Positions 25,022 to 34,032 of a stretch of 64,000 nt of DNA are shown here, piece after piece. The stretch is from Haladaptatus cibarius D43. Lineage in GTDB: Archaea; Halobacteriota; Halobacteria; Halobacteriales; Haladaptataceae. The notes under the pieces were generated by a model that saw only the letters and a program-made list of their open reading frames with translations, did no database searches and was not told the origin of the DNA. Within the stretch, counting starts at the first letter, position 1. Each line of letters begins with the position of its first letter. Both the position numbers and the translations under genes were made by a program. Where the stretch lies: positions 984,082 through 1,048,081 of the forward strand of contig NZ_JDTH01000002.1 of the NCBI RefSeq assembly GCF_000710615.1. Reading direction: 5' to 3'.

Positions 25022-28000
25022 ATGGCAACACGCAACGTGGGTGACACGGGGAGCGCGGATGACGCGACCGACCCGGCCCGTGACGACCGGGCGAACTACG
25101 ACTATCACGATGAAACCGTGAAACGCCCCGGACTCGTCTCCGACCTCGAAAGAGTGGTCGAGGGCGAAGTCCGGTTCGACGAATACTCTCGACAACTGTA
25201 CGCGACGGACGCGAGCGCCTACGAAGTGACTCCTATCGGGGTCGTTTTCCCGACTTCCACCGCGGACGTTTCCGCGGTGATGTCCTACTGCGCGGAACGC
25301 GAAATTCCGGTGCTGCCGCGCGGTGGCGGGACGAGTCTCGCCGGACAGTCCGTCAACGAAGCAGTCGTGCTTGATTTCACTCGGCATATGGACGGTCTGC
25401 TCGATTTCGACCCCAAGAATCGAATCGCCCGCGCGCAACCCGGCATTGTCCTCGGCGAACTGAACCGAACCCTTGCAGACCACGAGTTGAAGTTCGCACC
25501 CGACCCCGCGTGGGGCGACAAAAGCGCACTCGGCGGGGCTATCGGGAACAACTCGACCGGTTCCCATTCACTGAAATACGGGAAAACGGACGCCTACGTA
25601 GAAGAATGTGAAGTCGTCCTCGCGGACGGAACCGTGACGCGGTTCGGCGAGATTACGATGGCCGAACTTCGAGAAAGGGCGGATCCGGAGTCGCCCGGCG
25701 ACCCCGGATCCGTCGATGGAAACGACGCGAAATCGGACGCCAAAACCGACCTCGAAACGCGAATCTACGCCGAAATCCTGCGAATCGTGGAGGAAGAATC
25801 CGACGCGATTCAGGACGTGTTTCCGCAGTTGAAGCGCAACGTTTCGGGGTACAATCTGGATAGACTGGTAGAGGAGAGCGAAGACGGGACAATCAACGTC
25901 GCCAGACTGCTCGCCGGAAGCGAGGGGACGCTGGCCATCATCACGGAGGCGACCGTGAGCCTCGAACCGGTTCCGGAAACGAAGTCGATAGCACTCCTCA
26001 CCTACGACAACCTCATCGACGCGATGGCGGACGTGGCTCCGATTCTCGACCACGAACCGTCGGCCGTGGAAGTGCTGGACGACGTGCTGATTTCGCTCGC
26101 CCGCGACACCGAGGAGTTTCGCGATGTAGTCGAAATGCTGCCCGAGGGAACCGACTCGGTTCTGCTCGTGGAGTTCTACGCCGAAAACGACGAAGAGGGG
26201 CGAGAAAAAGTCGCAAAACTGCGGGACGACCGCGAAGGAAAAACCGCACTGTCGGCGATGGAAGCCCACGACAAGGACGAGCGCGCGCGGTTCTGGAAAC
26301 TCCGGAAATCCGGGCTTCCGATTTTGCTCTCGCGTACTTCCGACGCGAAACACATCTCCTTTATCGAGGACGCGGCGGTTCCCCCCGAGAATCTGCCGGA
26401 GTACATCGAGGATTTTCAGCGGGTGTTGGAGGAAAACGACACGTTCGCCAGCTTTTACGCGCACGCCGGGCCGGGGTGCCTGCACATTCGGCCCCTCGTC
26501 AACACGAAAAGTCCGGCAGGAGTGAACCAGATGGAAGCCATCGCTGACGGCGTGACAGACCTTGTGGTCGAGTACGGCGGGAGCGTGTCGGGCGAACACG
26601 GCGACGGACGCGCCAGAACGCAGTGGAACCGAAAACTGTACGGCGACCACGTCTGGGGCGTCTTCCGCGACCTCAAAACCGCATTCGACCCGGATTGGCT
26701 CCTCAATCCGGGGCAGGTCTGCGGCGACGTGGATATGACCGAAAACCTGCGATTCGACCCAAAATACGAGTTCGATTCAGGGTTCGACCCCGTTCTCGAT
26801 TGGCAGAACGAAAATGGCTTTCAGGGCATGGTCGAACTCTGTCACGGCTGTGGCGGCTGTCGCGGCGGGCAGGAAACCACGGGCGGCGTGATGTGTCCGA
26901 CCTATCGCGCGGCGGACGAGGAAATCACGAGTACGCGAGGCCGAGCGAACATGCTCCGACAGGCGATGAGCGGGGAGTTGGAGACGGTCGCCTCCACCTC
27001 CCCGGGACAGAACGCCGCCGACTCGGAGCAGGCCTCGCCCGCGGAGAAAGGAAACGAGCAGTTCGACGTGGAGTTCATGCACGAGGTGTTAGACCTCTGT
27101 ATCGGCTGTAAGGGCTGTGCCCGCGACTGCCCCTCGGGCGTCGATATGGCGAAACTCAAAGCCGAAGTCGAACACGAACACCACGAGCGACACGGCGCGA
27201 GCCTCCGCGACAAACTGTTCGCCAACATCAACCGACTGTCCGCGCTCGGGAGCAAACTCGCACCGGTTTCGAACTGGGCGACGAAAGTTCCGGGGTCGCG
27301 CCTCCTCGCCGAGAAGACGGTCGGAATCGCGCGCGAACGAAGCCTGCCAAAATTCCACGAGGAGAGCCTCGAAGAGTGGTTCGAAAGTCGTGGTGGTGGG
27401 CGCGTCCCCGAGCAGGACGCGACGCGTCGCGTCGTGCTCTTTCCGGACACCTACACGAACTACAACCATCCCGAGGCCGGAAAGGCCGCAATTCGCGTGC
27501 TCGAATCGGCGGGCGTGCACGTCAGGATTCCGGACGACGTGACGGCGAGCGGACGACCTGCCCACTCCAAAGGCTTCCTCGACACCGCGCGCGACCAAGC
27601 CGAGACGAACGTCTCGGCGCTCGCGCCCTTCGTCCGGGACGGATGGGACGTCGTCGTGGTCGAACCCTCCGACGCCGTGATGTTCCAGTCGGACTACCTA
27701 GATTTGCTCCCCGCGACGGAAGAATCGGGTTCCTCAAGCGGCCAGTACACCGAACCGCGCGCCGCCGACCCGGATGCGGGTGGCCTCCGAACCGAAGCGG
27801 AACGACTGGCCGCGAACGCCTACGGAATTTGTGAGTATCTCGATGAGTACGACTTCGACCTCCCGCTCGCCGGAACCGGGTCGCTGACCTACCACGGTCA
27901 CTGCCACCAGAAGGCGACCAAAAAAGACCATCACGCGGTCGGTGTCCTCCGCAGAGCAGGATACGAGGTAGACCCGTTGGATTCGGGATGCTGTGGCATG

Positions 28001-28195
28001 GCGGGCAGTTTCGGCTACGAGGCCGAACATTACTCGATGAGCAAGGCAGTTGGCTCCATCCTGTTCGACCAAGTCGAAGAAAGCGACGGAACTGAAGTCG
28101 TCGCGCCCGGCGCGTCCTGCCGCACCCAACTCGGCGACTGGCAGGGTGCGGAACCGCCACATCCAATCGAGAAAATCGCCGACGCGCTTCGATGA
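25022..28195 (+). CDS. FAD-linked oxidase / 4Fe-4S / CCG fusion (D-lactate dehydrogenase-like)
   Basis: A 1057-residue fusion. The N-terminal part is a PCMH-type FAD domain: LPRGGGTSLAGQSV near residue 100, and GGAIGNNSTGSHSLKYGKTDAYV. It continues into an FAD oxidase C domain with GCLHIRP and GEHGDGR. Next come two 4Fe-4S motifs (C607/C610/C613, and C693/C696/C699/C703 followed by P). The C-terminal heterodisulfide-reductase-like CCG domain has C990-C991 in SGCCGMAGSFGYE and YHGHCHQK. Such fused proteins oxidise D-lactate or D-2-hydroxyglutarate and pass electrons to quinone. The two halves are often separate genes (GlcD and GlcF types). It starts at ATG 25022. Confidence 0.9.
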   Translation: MATRNVGDTGSADDATDPARDDRANYDYHDETVKRPGLVSDLERVVEGEVRFDEYSRQLYATDASAYEVTPIGVVFPTSTADVSAVMSYCAEREIPVLPRGGGTSLAGQSVNEAVVLDFTRHMDGLLDFDPKNRIARAQPGIVLGELNRTLADHELKFAPDPAWGDKSALGGAIGNNSTGSHSLKYGKTDAYVEECEVVLADGTVTRFGEITMAELRERADPESPGDPGSVDGNDAKSDAKTDLETRIYAEILRIVEEESDAIQDVFPQLKRNVSGYNLDRLVEESEDGTINVARLLAGSEGTLAIITEATVSLEPVPETKSIALLTYDNLIDAMADVAPILDHEPSAVEVLDDVLISLARDTEEFRDVVEMLPEGTDSVLLVEFYAENDEEGREKVAKLRDDREGKTALSAMEAHDKDERARFWKLRKSGLPILLSRTSDAKHISFIEDAAVPPENLPEYIEDFQRVLEENDTFASFYAHAGPGCLHIRPLVNTKSPAGVNQMEAIADGVTDLVVEYGGSVSGEHGDGRARTQWNRKLYGDHVWGVFRDLKTAFDPDWLLNPGQVCGDVDMTENLRFDPKYEFDSGFDPVLDWQNENGFQGMVELCHGCGGCRGGQETTGGVMCPTYRAADEEITSTRGRANMLRQAMSGELETVASTSPGQNAADSEQASPAEKGNEQFDVEFMHEVLDLCIGCKGCARDCPSGVDMAKLKAEVEHEHHERHGASLRDKLFANINRLSALGSKLAPVSNWATKVPGSRLLAEKTVGIARERSLPKFHEESLEEWFESRGGGRVPEQDATRRVVLFPDTYTNYNHPEAGKAAIRVLESAGVHVRIPDDVTASGRPAHSKGFLDTARDQAETNVSALAPFVRDGWDVVVVEPSDAVMFQSDYLDLLPATEESGSSSGQYTEPRAADPDAGGLRTEAERLAANAYGICEYLDEYDFDLPLAGTGSLTYHGHCHQKATKKDHHAVGVLRRAGYEVDPLDSGCCGMAGSFGYEAEHYSMSKAVGSILFDQVEESDGTEVVAPGASCRTQLGDWQGAEPPHPIEKIADALR

Positions 28196-28209
28196 GTAGC
28201 ATTTGACCG

Positions 28210-28964
28210 TCAGAATCCGATGAATTTGTCCCGGCGGTACACGTCAAGTTCGCTGACGGTCGAATTTTCCATTTTCGCCGCAAACGCAATCGCGTCCGCG
28301 ACTTCTTCCGGTTCAGTCACCTCGCCCTCGGCGAACCGCTCTTCGAACGATTCGCCGTAAGCGGAGCCGAACTCGGTGCGGACTTCTGACGGATTGACCA
28401 CGGTAACCGCCACGTCGTCGTCCCCGACCTGCCCCTCCAGACTGTGTGCGAACCCGCGAACCCACCACTTCGTCGCGGCGTAGACGGGGTTGAACGGCCG
28501 CGGATACTGGCCCGCGAAACTGCCGACGAAAATCAGATTTCCGCCCGACTCGCGGAGGTGAGGGAGTGCGGTTCTCGTCGCAAAGAAGACGCCATCGACG
28601 TTCGTCTCCTGCATGGTTCGAAACTCCTCCGTCGAGAGGTCGTCTACCACTTCTCCGCGCGCGAGTCCGGCGTTGTTCACGAGAATGTCCAAGCCACCGA
28701 ATTCAGATACTGTTTCTTCGACCATCGAAGAAACGGCGTCCTCGTCGCGCACGTCTGCGGGGCAGACGTTCGTTCCGGCGTCGTACTCCGATTCGAGTGT
28801 TTCCGCGATTTCGGTTAGTTTTCCTTCGCGCCGCGCCGAGAGCGCGACGCGTGCGCCGTCGCGCGCGCGCCGTCGCGCGCGAGGGCGTGGGCAGTCGCCC
28901 GTCCGATACCCGAACTCGCACCCGTTATCAGCGCGCTCTTTCCGGAGAGTGGTGTTTCTGCCAT
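28210..28964 (-). pseudogene. Short-chain dehydrogenase broken by a 14-bp tandem duplication
   Basis: The start MAETPLSGKSALITGASSGIGRATAHALARDGAR (ATG 28964) and the rest (VRDEDAVSSMVEETV, NNAG, YAATK) are in different frames. An exact 14-bp tandem repeat, GCGCCGTCGCGCGC twice, lies at 28853-28880. Removing one copy gives a seamless SDR of 246 residues through ...GARVALSARREGKLTEI. As it stands, translation from 28964 ends soon after residue 45. A downstream ATG at 28752 could make only the C-terminal part without the cofactor-binding loop. It may be replication slippage, reversible, or a sequencing artefact. Convergent with the D-lactate dehydrogenase-like gene. Confidence 0.85.
28853..28880. 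repeat. Exact 14-bp tandem duplication
   Basis: GCGCCGTCGCGCGC occurs twice without a mismatch. The unit is not a multiple of three and lies inside the SDR coding region, where it causes the frameshift. Confidence 0.95.
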
Positions 28965-29087
28965 ACCTTTCGTTCTTCGTCGGAGAGGTTCGTTCTTTCC
29001 CCTGTTTCCGACGAACGTCGTCGAGTCGCTCTCCGCTCCCTGCCGCGACCCGGACAGTTTTCTTGGTAGCGATTCACATGCTGCGTA

Positions 29088-30239
29088 ATGCTCGTACTCC
29101 GCGGTGCGGACGTGGTGGATGCAAACGGAATCAGGGAAGCTGACGTGGCAATCAAAGACGGAACAATCGTCTCCGTGGGGGACGCGCCCGACGACACCGA
29201 GGAAATCGACGCCAGCGGGAAGTTCGTCGCGCCGGGACTCATCGACGCGCACGTTCACTTGATGATGGACGGTCGTCCGGACGTGACCTCCATCGTGGAC
29301 GACAACGAAACCATGTTGGCCTACCGCGCGGCCGCAAATCTCAGGTCGGCACTCGAAGCGGGCGTAACGGCAGTCCGCGACCTCGGCGCGCCACGGTCGC
29401 TCGCAATCGACGCACGAGACGCCGTCGATGAAGGCGTCCTCAACGGCCCACAGGTAGTCGCCTGCGGGGAAAACATCGTGATGACCGGCGGACACGGCCA
29501 CTGGTTCGGACGCGAAGCCGACGGTGGCGCGGAAGTCAGAAAGGCGGTCAGAGAGCAACTCAAGCGCGGCGCGGACGTTATCAAATGTATGGCGACCGGG
29601 GGCGTTCTCACCGAGGGCGCAATTACCGGCGCGCCGGAACTCGACGAAGACGAACTGTCCGCGCTCGTTGAAGCCGCGAGTGCGAAATACGTCCCGACCG
29701 CGGCCCACGCGCACGGAACGGAAGGTATCAAAAACGCCGTCCACGCCGGAATTTCGAGCATCGAACACGGAACGTTCATGGACAGAGACGCGGCGGAGCT
29801 GATGGCCGAGAAGGGCACGTACTGGGTACCAACTGTCAAAGCATCGGACGGAATTTTGACCGAAGGTGTCGAAGCTGGAATCCCCGAATACGCCGTCGAG
29901 AAAGGAGAAGAGGCCGCGAACGCCATGGCGGATGCGTTCGAGTACGCACTCGACGCGGACGTGAAAATTGCGATGGGAACCGACGCCGGGACGCCGTTCA
30001 ACTTCCACGGAGATATTCCGGAAGAACTGGAATTGATGGTCAAGTACGGACTGACGCCGGAGCATGCACTGGAAGCCGCGACGGTCAACGCCGCAGACCT
30101 GCTTGGACTGTCGGATGTCGGACTGGTCAAAGAAGGGTGTCGAGCAGACCTCGTCGTCCTCGACGCTGACCCCCGCGAGAACGTGACTGCGTGGCAATCG
30201 CCAGCACATGTCGTGTCACATGGAACCATTGTTCGCTGA
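29088..30239 (+). CDS. Amidohydrolase (imidazolonepropionase-like)
   Basis: A 383-residue metal-dependent amidohydrolase. APGLIDAHVHL (HxH metal pair) lies at about residues 48-58 and VIKCMATGG supplies the Lys. AHAHG and IEHGT give two more His, and AMGTDAG the catalytic Asp. The composite N- and C-terminal beta-sandwich (LRGADVV and CRADLVVLDADP) is also complete. The subgroup includes prolidase-like Xaa-Pro dipeptidases and imidazolonepropionase-related enzymes. There is no hut gene nearby, so the substrate is open. Confidence 0.87.
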   Translation: MLVLRGADVVDANGIREADVAIKDGTIVSVGDAPDDTEEIDASGKFVAPGLIDAHVHLMMDGRPDVTSIVDDNETMLAYRAAANLRSALEAGVTAVRDLGAPRSLAIDARDAVDEGVLNGPQVVACGENIVMTGGHGHWFGREADGGAEVRKAVREQLKRGADVIKCMATGGVLTEGAITGAPELDEDELSALVEAASAKYVPTAAHAHGTEGIKNAVHAGISSIEHGTFMDRDAAELMAEKGTYWVPTVKASDGILTEGVEAGIPEYAVEKGEEAANAMADAFEYALDADVKIAMGTDAGTPFNFHGDIPEELELMVKYGLTPEHALEAATVNAADLLGLSDVGLVKEGCRADLVVLDADPRENVTAWQSPAHVVSHGTIVR

Positions 30240-30258
30240 CGCGCGCACGTCACAAGGT

Positions 30259-30267
30259 CTTTTATAT
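30259..30267 (+). promoter_or_regulatory. TATA box of the membrane HTH gene
   Basis: TTTTATAT lies 24-30 nt before the ATGs at 30285 and 30291. This spacing puts the transcription start at or next to the codon, as in leaderless haloarchaeal genes. Confidence 0.55.
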
Positions 30268-30284
30268 CCGGGCATGGACGAATA

Positions 30285-31457
30285 ATGTACATGAGACGGC
30301 TCCTGGCTGTCGGCCTCATCACGGTACTCCTCATCGGGTCGCTTCCCGCGTTCGGAGCGACTCAGAGCGATGCCCCGACGACTCCGCAGACGATTACCAC
30401 CTCCCAGGAGTTCGACGATGTCGAGTTTCACATTCTCGTCTACGACAACGGGTCTGCTCAATGGACGTTTCGGTACGAACGAACCTTAGCCAACGAGCAG
30501 GAACGAAACCAGTTCCAACAGTTCGCACAGGAGTTCAACAACTCGCAGACGGAACTCTACACGGACTTTCAGAAGAACGCCGTCGAATTGACTAACACAG
30601 GTGGAAACGCAACCGGGCGGGTGATGAAGGCCGAAAACTTCTCGAAAAATGCCTATATTGGCGGTGGCGGTCTGAACAAGAATCGCGGTATCGTTGAAAT
30701 GTCATTCAAATGGAGTTCCTTCGCCGCACAGGACTCCGGTTCCATCGTTATCGGTGACGTGTTCAAAGGTGGTCTCTATCTCGGAGAGAACCAAACCCTC
30801 GTCGTCGAACCGGAAGAGGGGATGATATTCAAATCTGCGGAACCGACGGAACAGCGGAACATGACCGACGAGACGCTCGCAGAAAGTGACACCGTCTCGT
30901 GGAGCGGCCCATACGAGTTCAACGACCAACGACCGAAAGTGGCGTTTAACTCCGTGCAAGAAACCACGACCGTTTCGGGGACGACAACTCCGGGTTCCGG
31001 TGCACCACCGGGAAGCGGCGGTGAAGAGCCGAACGCACAATCACCGATGATGTTGTTCATCGCCGCCGTCGTCCTGCTCATTGGATTGGCCGCGGTGTTT
31101 GCGTGGCGACAGGGCAACCTCGGCTCGCTTTCGTCCACACAGAGCACTCCCCGCGGTGGCGGCGGCGGTGCGACCACGCCGGAATCGAACAGCGGCGGGA
31201 ACGCCAAACCGGCTGTCAGCGACGAGGAACTGCTAACCGACGAGGCCCGCGTGAAGAAACTGCTCCGCGAAAACGGCGGTCGGATGAAGCAGGTGAACAT
31301 CGTGGATGAAACCGGTTGGTCGAAATCCAAGGTGAGCATGCTCCTCTCCGAGATGGAAGACGAAGGCGAAATCAGCAAACTCCGAGTTGGCCGCGAGAAC
31401 ATCATCAGTTTGGACGGGCACGAACCGGATGCCGCCGGGTCGCCGCTCGACCGCTGA
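30285..31457 (+). CDS. Membrane-anchored HTH protein with exported sensor domain
   Basis: A 390-residue protein with a signal peptide or first helix (MRRLLAVGLITVLLIGSLPAFG). An extracellular domain of about 210 residues with many Asn and Thr follows. Then come a Gly/Pro-rich linker, one transmembrane helix (MMLFIAAVVLLIGLAAVFAW), a Gly-rich spacer, and a C-terminal winged helix (EARVKKLLRENGGRMKQVNIVDETGWSKSKVSMLLSEMEDEGEISKL). This layout of sensor outside, DNA-binding inside is a haloarchaeal one-component signalling type (DUF7345/DUF7343-like). It starts at ATG 30285 or 30291. The signal it senses is unknown. Confidence 0.8.
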   Translation: MYMRRLLAVGLITVLLIGSLPAFGATQSDAPTTPQTITTSQEFDDVEFHILVYDNGSAQWTFRYERTLANEQERNQFQQFAQEFNNSQTELYTDFQKNAVELTNTGGNATGRVMKAENFSKNAYIGGGGLNKNRGIVEMSFKWSSFAAQDSGSIVIGDVFKGGLYLGENQTLVVEPEEGMIFKSAEPTEQRNMTDETLAESDTVSWSGPYEFNDQRPKVAFNSVQETTTVSGTTTPGSGAPPGSGGEEPNAQSPMMLFIAAVVLLIGLAAVFAWRQGNLGSLSSTQSTPRGGGGGATTPESNSGGNAKPAVSDEELLTDEARVKKLLRENGGRMKQVNIVDETGWSKSKVSMLLSEMEDEGEISKLRVGRENIISLDGHEPDAAGSPLDR

Positions 31458-31585
31458 CGAGCTATCTTTTTGTTGGCAGGTTGTACTTCGACTTGCGTCT
31501 GTTTGCGGGTCTGAATATGCCATCCCGGGCCACAGTGTCGCCAAAACGCAACTGTTAAACAGTCCGTGCGATTATCCAAGAATGC

Positions 31586-31660
31586 GCTCCGTTGGTGTAG
31601 TCCGGCCAATCATCTTGCCCTCTCACGGCAAGGACCAGGGTTCGAATCCCTGACGGAGCA
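31586..31660 (+). tRNA. tRNA-Glu (anticodon CUC)
   Basis: 75 nt. The acceptor stem GCTCCGT pairs with ACGGAGC and is followed by discriminator A. The anticodon stem TTGCC/GGCAA encloses loop CTCTCAC, whose central triplet CTC reads GAG codons. The T-arm is CAGGG-TTCGAAT-CCCTG. No CCA is encoded. The 3' half serves as the integration site of the adjacent element: its last 42 nt are repeated at 37374-37415. Confidence 0.95.
31619..31660. other. att site, tRNA-side copy (attL)
   Basis: 42 bp from the anticodon loop to the tRNA 3' end, identical to 37374-37415. This is the usual target region of haloarchaeal tyrosine integrases. Confidence 0.85.
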
Positions 31661-31680
31661 CTCAACTTCTTCCAGTCTCC

Positions 31681-31704
31681 CAGTTTCGAGCGGTGGCAGT
31701 AGGT
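31681..31704. repeat. Left-arm repeat of the integrated element
   Basis: CAGTTTCGAGCGGTGGCAGT plus AGGT lies 21 bp after the tRNA. The same 24 bp with one mismatch occurs at 37558-37581, again 21 bp after a tRNA-end fragment. It therefore marks the left arm of a related element. Confidence 0.75.
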
Positions 31705-31933
31705 GTATCACGATGCCCCTTCAGGGCAATCACGAAACTCGGACGACCGCATCACGCCGCAGTATAGCGATTCCACCAAATTGTCCGGCACCCAGACTCG
31801 CCGGATTCACAAGTCATCGATGGGAGCGCCGTCTGTCGACTTTTACAAATTGTCGAGATAGAGTGAACGTCGATCAGACAGGGACACTCTTAGTTGGCCG
31901 ACGCGCAATCAGCAAGGAGTCTGTGAGCCACAT

Positions 31934-32278
31934 ATGAGCAACTTAGACGGCCTCACTATCGTCTCTGGCGTATCGGAACAACAGCTCAATCGACGCCAGC
32001 TCGTCGACTACCGATCGCAACGCACCGACTGTCTAAACTGGTTGCTGCACTTCGGAAAGAACCCAGTACACGTCGAGGGATATGCCTTCGAGACGGTTCG
32101 CGCGCGAGCGAATCGGATGGACATCTTCTATCGGTGGGTGTGGGAGCAAGAAGGTCGATACGTTTCGGACGTCACCCACGACCACGCCGATGAGTACATG
32201 AAATTTCTCGCTTACAAGGACACGAGCAACGTGGACAAAGCTAATCACCAGAAAGCGGTGAAGAAAACAGATCCATAG
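31934..32278 (+). pseudogene. Tyrosine integrase, N-terminal fragment
   Basis: 114 residues corresponding to the core-binding, SAM-like domain of haloarchaeal phage-type integrases. Recognisable stretches are YRSQRTDCLNWLL, ETVRARANRMDIFYRWVWEQEGRYV and THDHADEYMKFLAYKDTSNVDKANHQKAV. It then stops, with KKTDP. The catalytic domain (R..HxxR..Y) is absent here and not found elsewhere in the window. Position and direction beside the tRNA att site fit the element's own integrase. The fragment might still bind arm sites. Confidence 0.75.
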
Positions 32279-32443
32279 CCGGGAATTCCCGTCTTTCATT
32301 GTCCAGCGCGGCGGGGATGCCTATGACAGATACCAACGATCCTGAAGGCATTGTTTCAATGGCGATAGCAAACGTACCTGCTCAGTATGCTGAATCCTAT
32401 GTACGACAAGAGTTAATACACTATACATAGAATATGGACTGTG

Positions 32444-33010
32444 ATGTCGACGGACGACCAAACACCCACAGCGGCGAACCCAGAGGAGACGTTCAATAAT
32501 CTCCTCACGTACGCTGAACTTCTCAATACACCACGGCTGGCTCGTCTCTACATCTATATTCTTCAGAATGGCCCTGTCGAAATCGAGACGATCAAGCAAG
32601 ACCTCGGAATGGCACATTCAACGACCTACAAGTACGTTGGTCAACTCGAAGAGATGGATGTCCTGTCTCGAAATGAGGATGCGACGCCAACAACGGTTAC
32701 CGTCGTTCCAATTCGTCTGCAACTCGATACCGAACATGGAGATATTCTTGCGACACCCACACTGATCGATGCAATTGGACGGCAACTCGCGTCCGAGGAC
32801 ATCCGGGTGTTCGTCGAACGACAGGGAATCGCCAAATTGGCTGCTGCACTCCACTACACCCTTCGCGTTATGGATGGTGAGCTCACACAACGAACCGCAG
32901 CAAAGAAGCTCGGTGTCCATCCTGTCGAAGGAATGACCGTGTTCACGGCGCTCCAAGACGTCGTTGAGGATGCTGCATCCTATGACCCGTACTTGGAGCG
33001 TTCCAAATAA
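32444..33010 (+). CDS. HTH regulator / antitoxin-like partner of PIN protein
   Basis: About 188 residues from ATG 32444. TPRLARLYIYILQNGPVEIETIKQDLGMAHSTTYKYVGQLEEMDVL is a winged helix, and the C-terminal half includes EDIRVFVERQGIAKLAAALHYTLRVMDGELTQRTAAKKLGVHPVEGMTV, perhaps a second HTH. This resembles the DUF7437-type proteins found with PIN genes in haloarchaeal mobile elements. The stop TAA overlaps the PIN gene's ATG by one base, so the two are coupled. It is likely the antitoxin or repressor of the pair. A GTG one codon upstream is possible. Confidence 0.75.
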   Translation: MSTDDQTPTAANPEETFNNLLTYAELLNTPRLARLYIYILQNGPVEIETIKQDLGMAHSTTYKYVGQLEEMDVLSRNEDATPTTVTVVPIRLQLDTEHGDILATPTLIDAIGRQLASEDIRVFVERQGIAKLAAALHYTLRVMDGELTQRTAAKKLGVHPVEGMTVFTALQDVVEDAASYDPYLERSK

Positions 33011-33537
33011 TGGCCGGGACAACGATTCCAAGCGACAGCAAGGCCATTATCGACAGTAGCGTTCTCTTCGCGATGGGCGGCCCGTCGAATGGCAAATACC
33101 AAGCCTTCGAGCGGTTCGTCCGTCGGCAAAATATCACAGTGATTGTCCCTGAACAAGTAGCTGAAGAACTGGGTGAAAGTCCCGGCGCATACGAGTATCA
33201 ACGCGACCGGCTTCGAGCAGCCCAAGACGCTGGTTGGTTGTCGCCCGGTCACATCGATTTTTCCGTCTCGCGTGTTTCCGAAGTTGTAGACACGACCCGG
33301 ACGCGAATGGCAGCACTCTCAGCGGACGACGTCACGGAAGACGAGATCGAAAAGACGGACACGATTCTTGCGGGGTTGGCATATCAGTACGTTGCAGAGG
33401 GTGCCTCCCACGTCACGGTGTTTGTAAGCGACCGAATCGCAGAACGAGCGATTACTGATGCACTAGCGGCAGTTGATATCGAGGACCGAACGTCGGTCGT
33501 CGAAGGACGAGAGTTTTTAGGGAAACTTGTTGAGTAA
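33010..33537 (+). CDS. PIN-like nuclease, putative toxin
   Basis: A 175-residue protein. KAIIDSSVLFAMG starts the PIN fold (acidic D15). EQVAEELGE supplies the next acidic pair, ILAGLAYQYVAEGASHVTVFVSDRIAERAI the last strand with VSD. It is larger than VapC and nearer to the PIN-like domains paired with DUF7437 HTH proteins. Ribonuclease activity is inferred. Coupled by 1-nt overlap to the upstream HTH gene, in the integrated element next to the integrase fragment. Such pairs may stabilise the island. Confidence 0.75.
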   Translation: MAGTTIPSDSKAIIDSSVLFAMGGPSNGKYQAFERFVRRQNITVIVPEQVAEELGESPGAYEYQRDRLRAAQDAGWLSPGHIDFSVSRVSEVVDTTRTRMAALSADDVTEDEIEKTDTILAGLAYQYVAEGASHVTVFVSDRIAERAITDALAAVDIEDRTSVVEGREFLGKLVE

Positions 33538-33711
33538 TAATCATACGCCAAAAATCACTGCTTGTCTCCATGGGAACTGCCCCATACTGTAGTAGAGGAA
33601 TCGAATGTATTCGCTATTCAGATTGACTATTGTTTTCTATCTCCGCCTTAGAACTGCTTGTATTGTTCGTCGTTAAAATCATAACCCCAAATTATCAAGT
33701 TATATTGGGTA

Positions 33712-33736
33712 GTGAAACAGATTTACGTTGTTCCAC
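33712..33736. repeat. Palindromic 25-bp repeat, copy 1
   Basis: GTGAAACAG-ATTTACG-TTGTTCCAC. It matches 37120-37144 with two differences in the right arm and lies in the same orientation. The two copies bracket the AT-rich cassette. Confidence 0.75.
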
Positions 33737-33905
33737 AAGAAATCCTACTAGTCTACCAAAATAGTACGCCGTTAACATACCTAATACCTTCGGCGATTTT
33801 CTTGTAGTTCATAAAAAGCATGCTCGGCCTTTTCAGATGTCTATTACCAATTTGCCTTATTTTGAATCACGGGTTTGGCTGTTGTGTTCCTGGGTGGCAA
33901 GTTTC

Positions 33906-33936
<31 letters not shown>

Positions 33937-34032
33937 CTTAAGCCCATCTTTGAGAACAATTTCGCCAAGTGAGGTAAGCGTCTAGTACGAATACAGTTCG
34001 TCGGTTCCTAGTACCCAAATTCATTAGAAATA

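Noticed and set aside
28815-30209. Long minus-strand frame ending in the SDR N-terminus
   Set aside because: Most of it is antisense to the amidohydrolase. Only the last 50 codons from 28964 are real coding.
31566-31937. Open frame running through tRNA-Glu
   Set aside because: It reads through the tRNA and shows no domain or coding bias.
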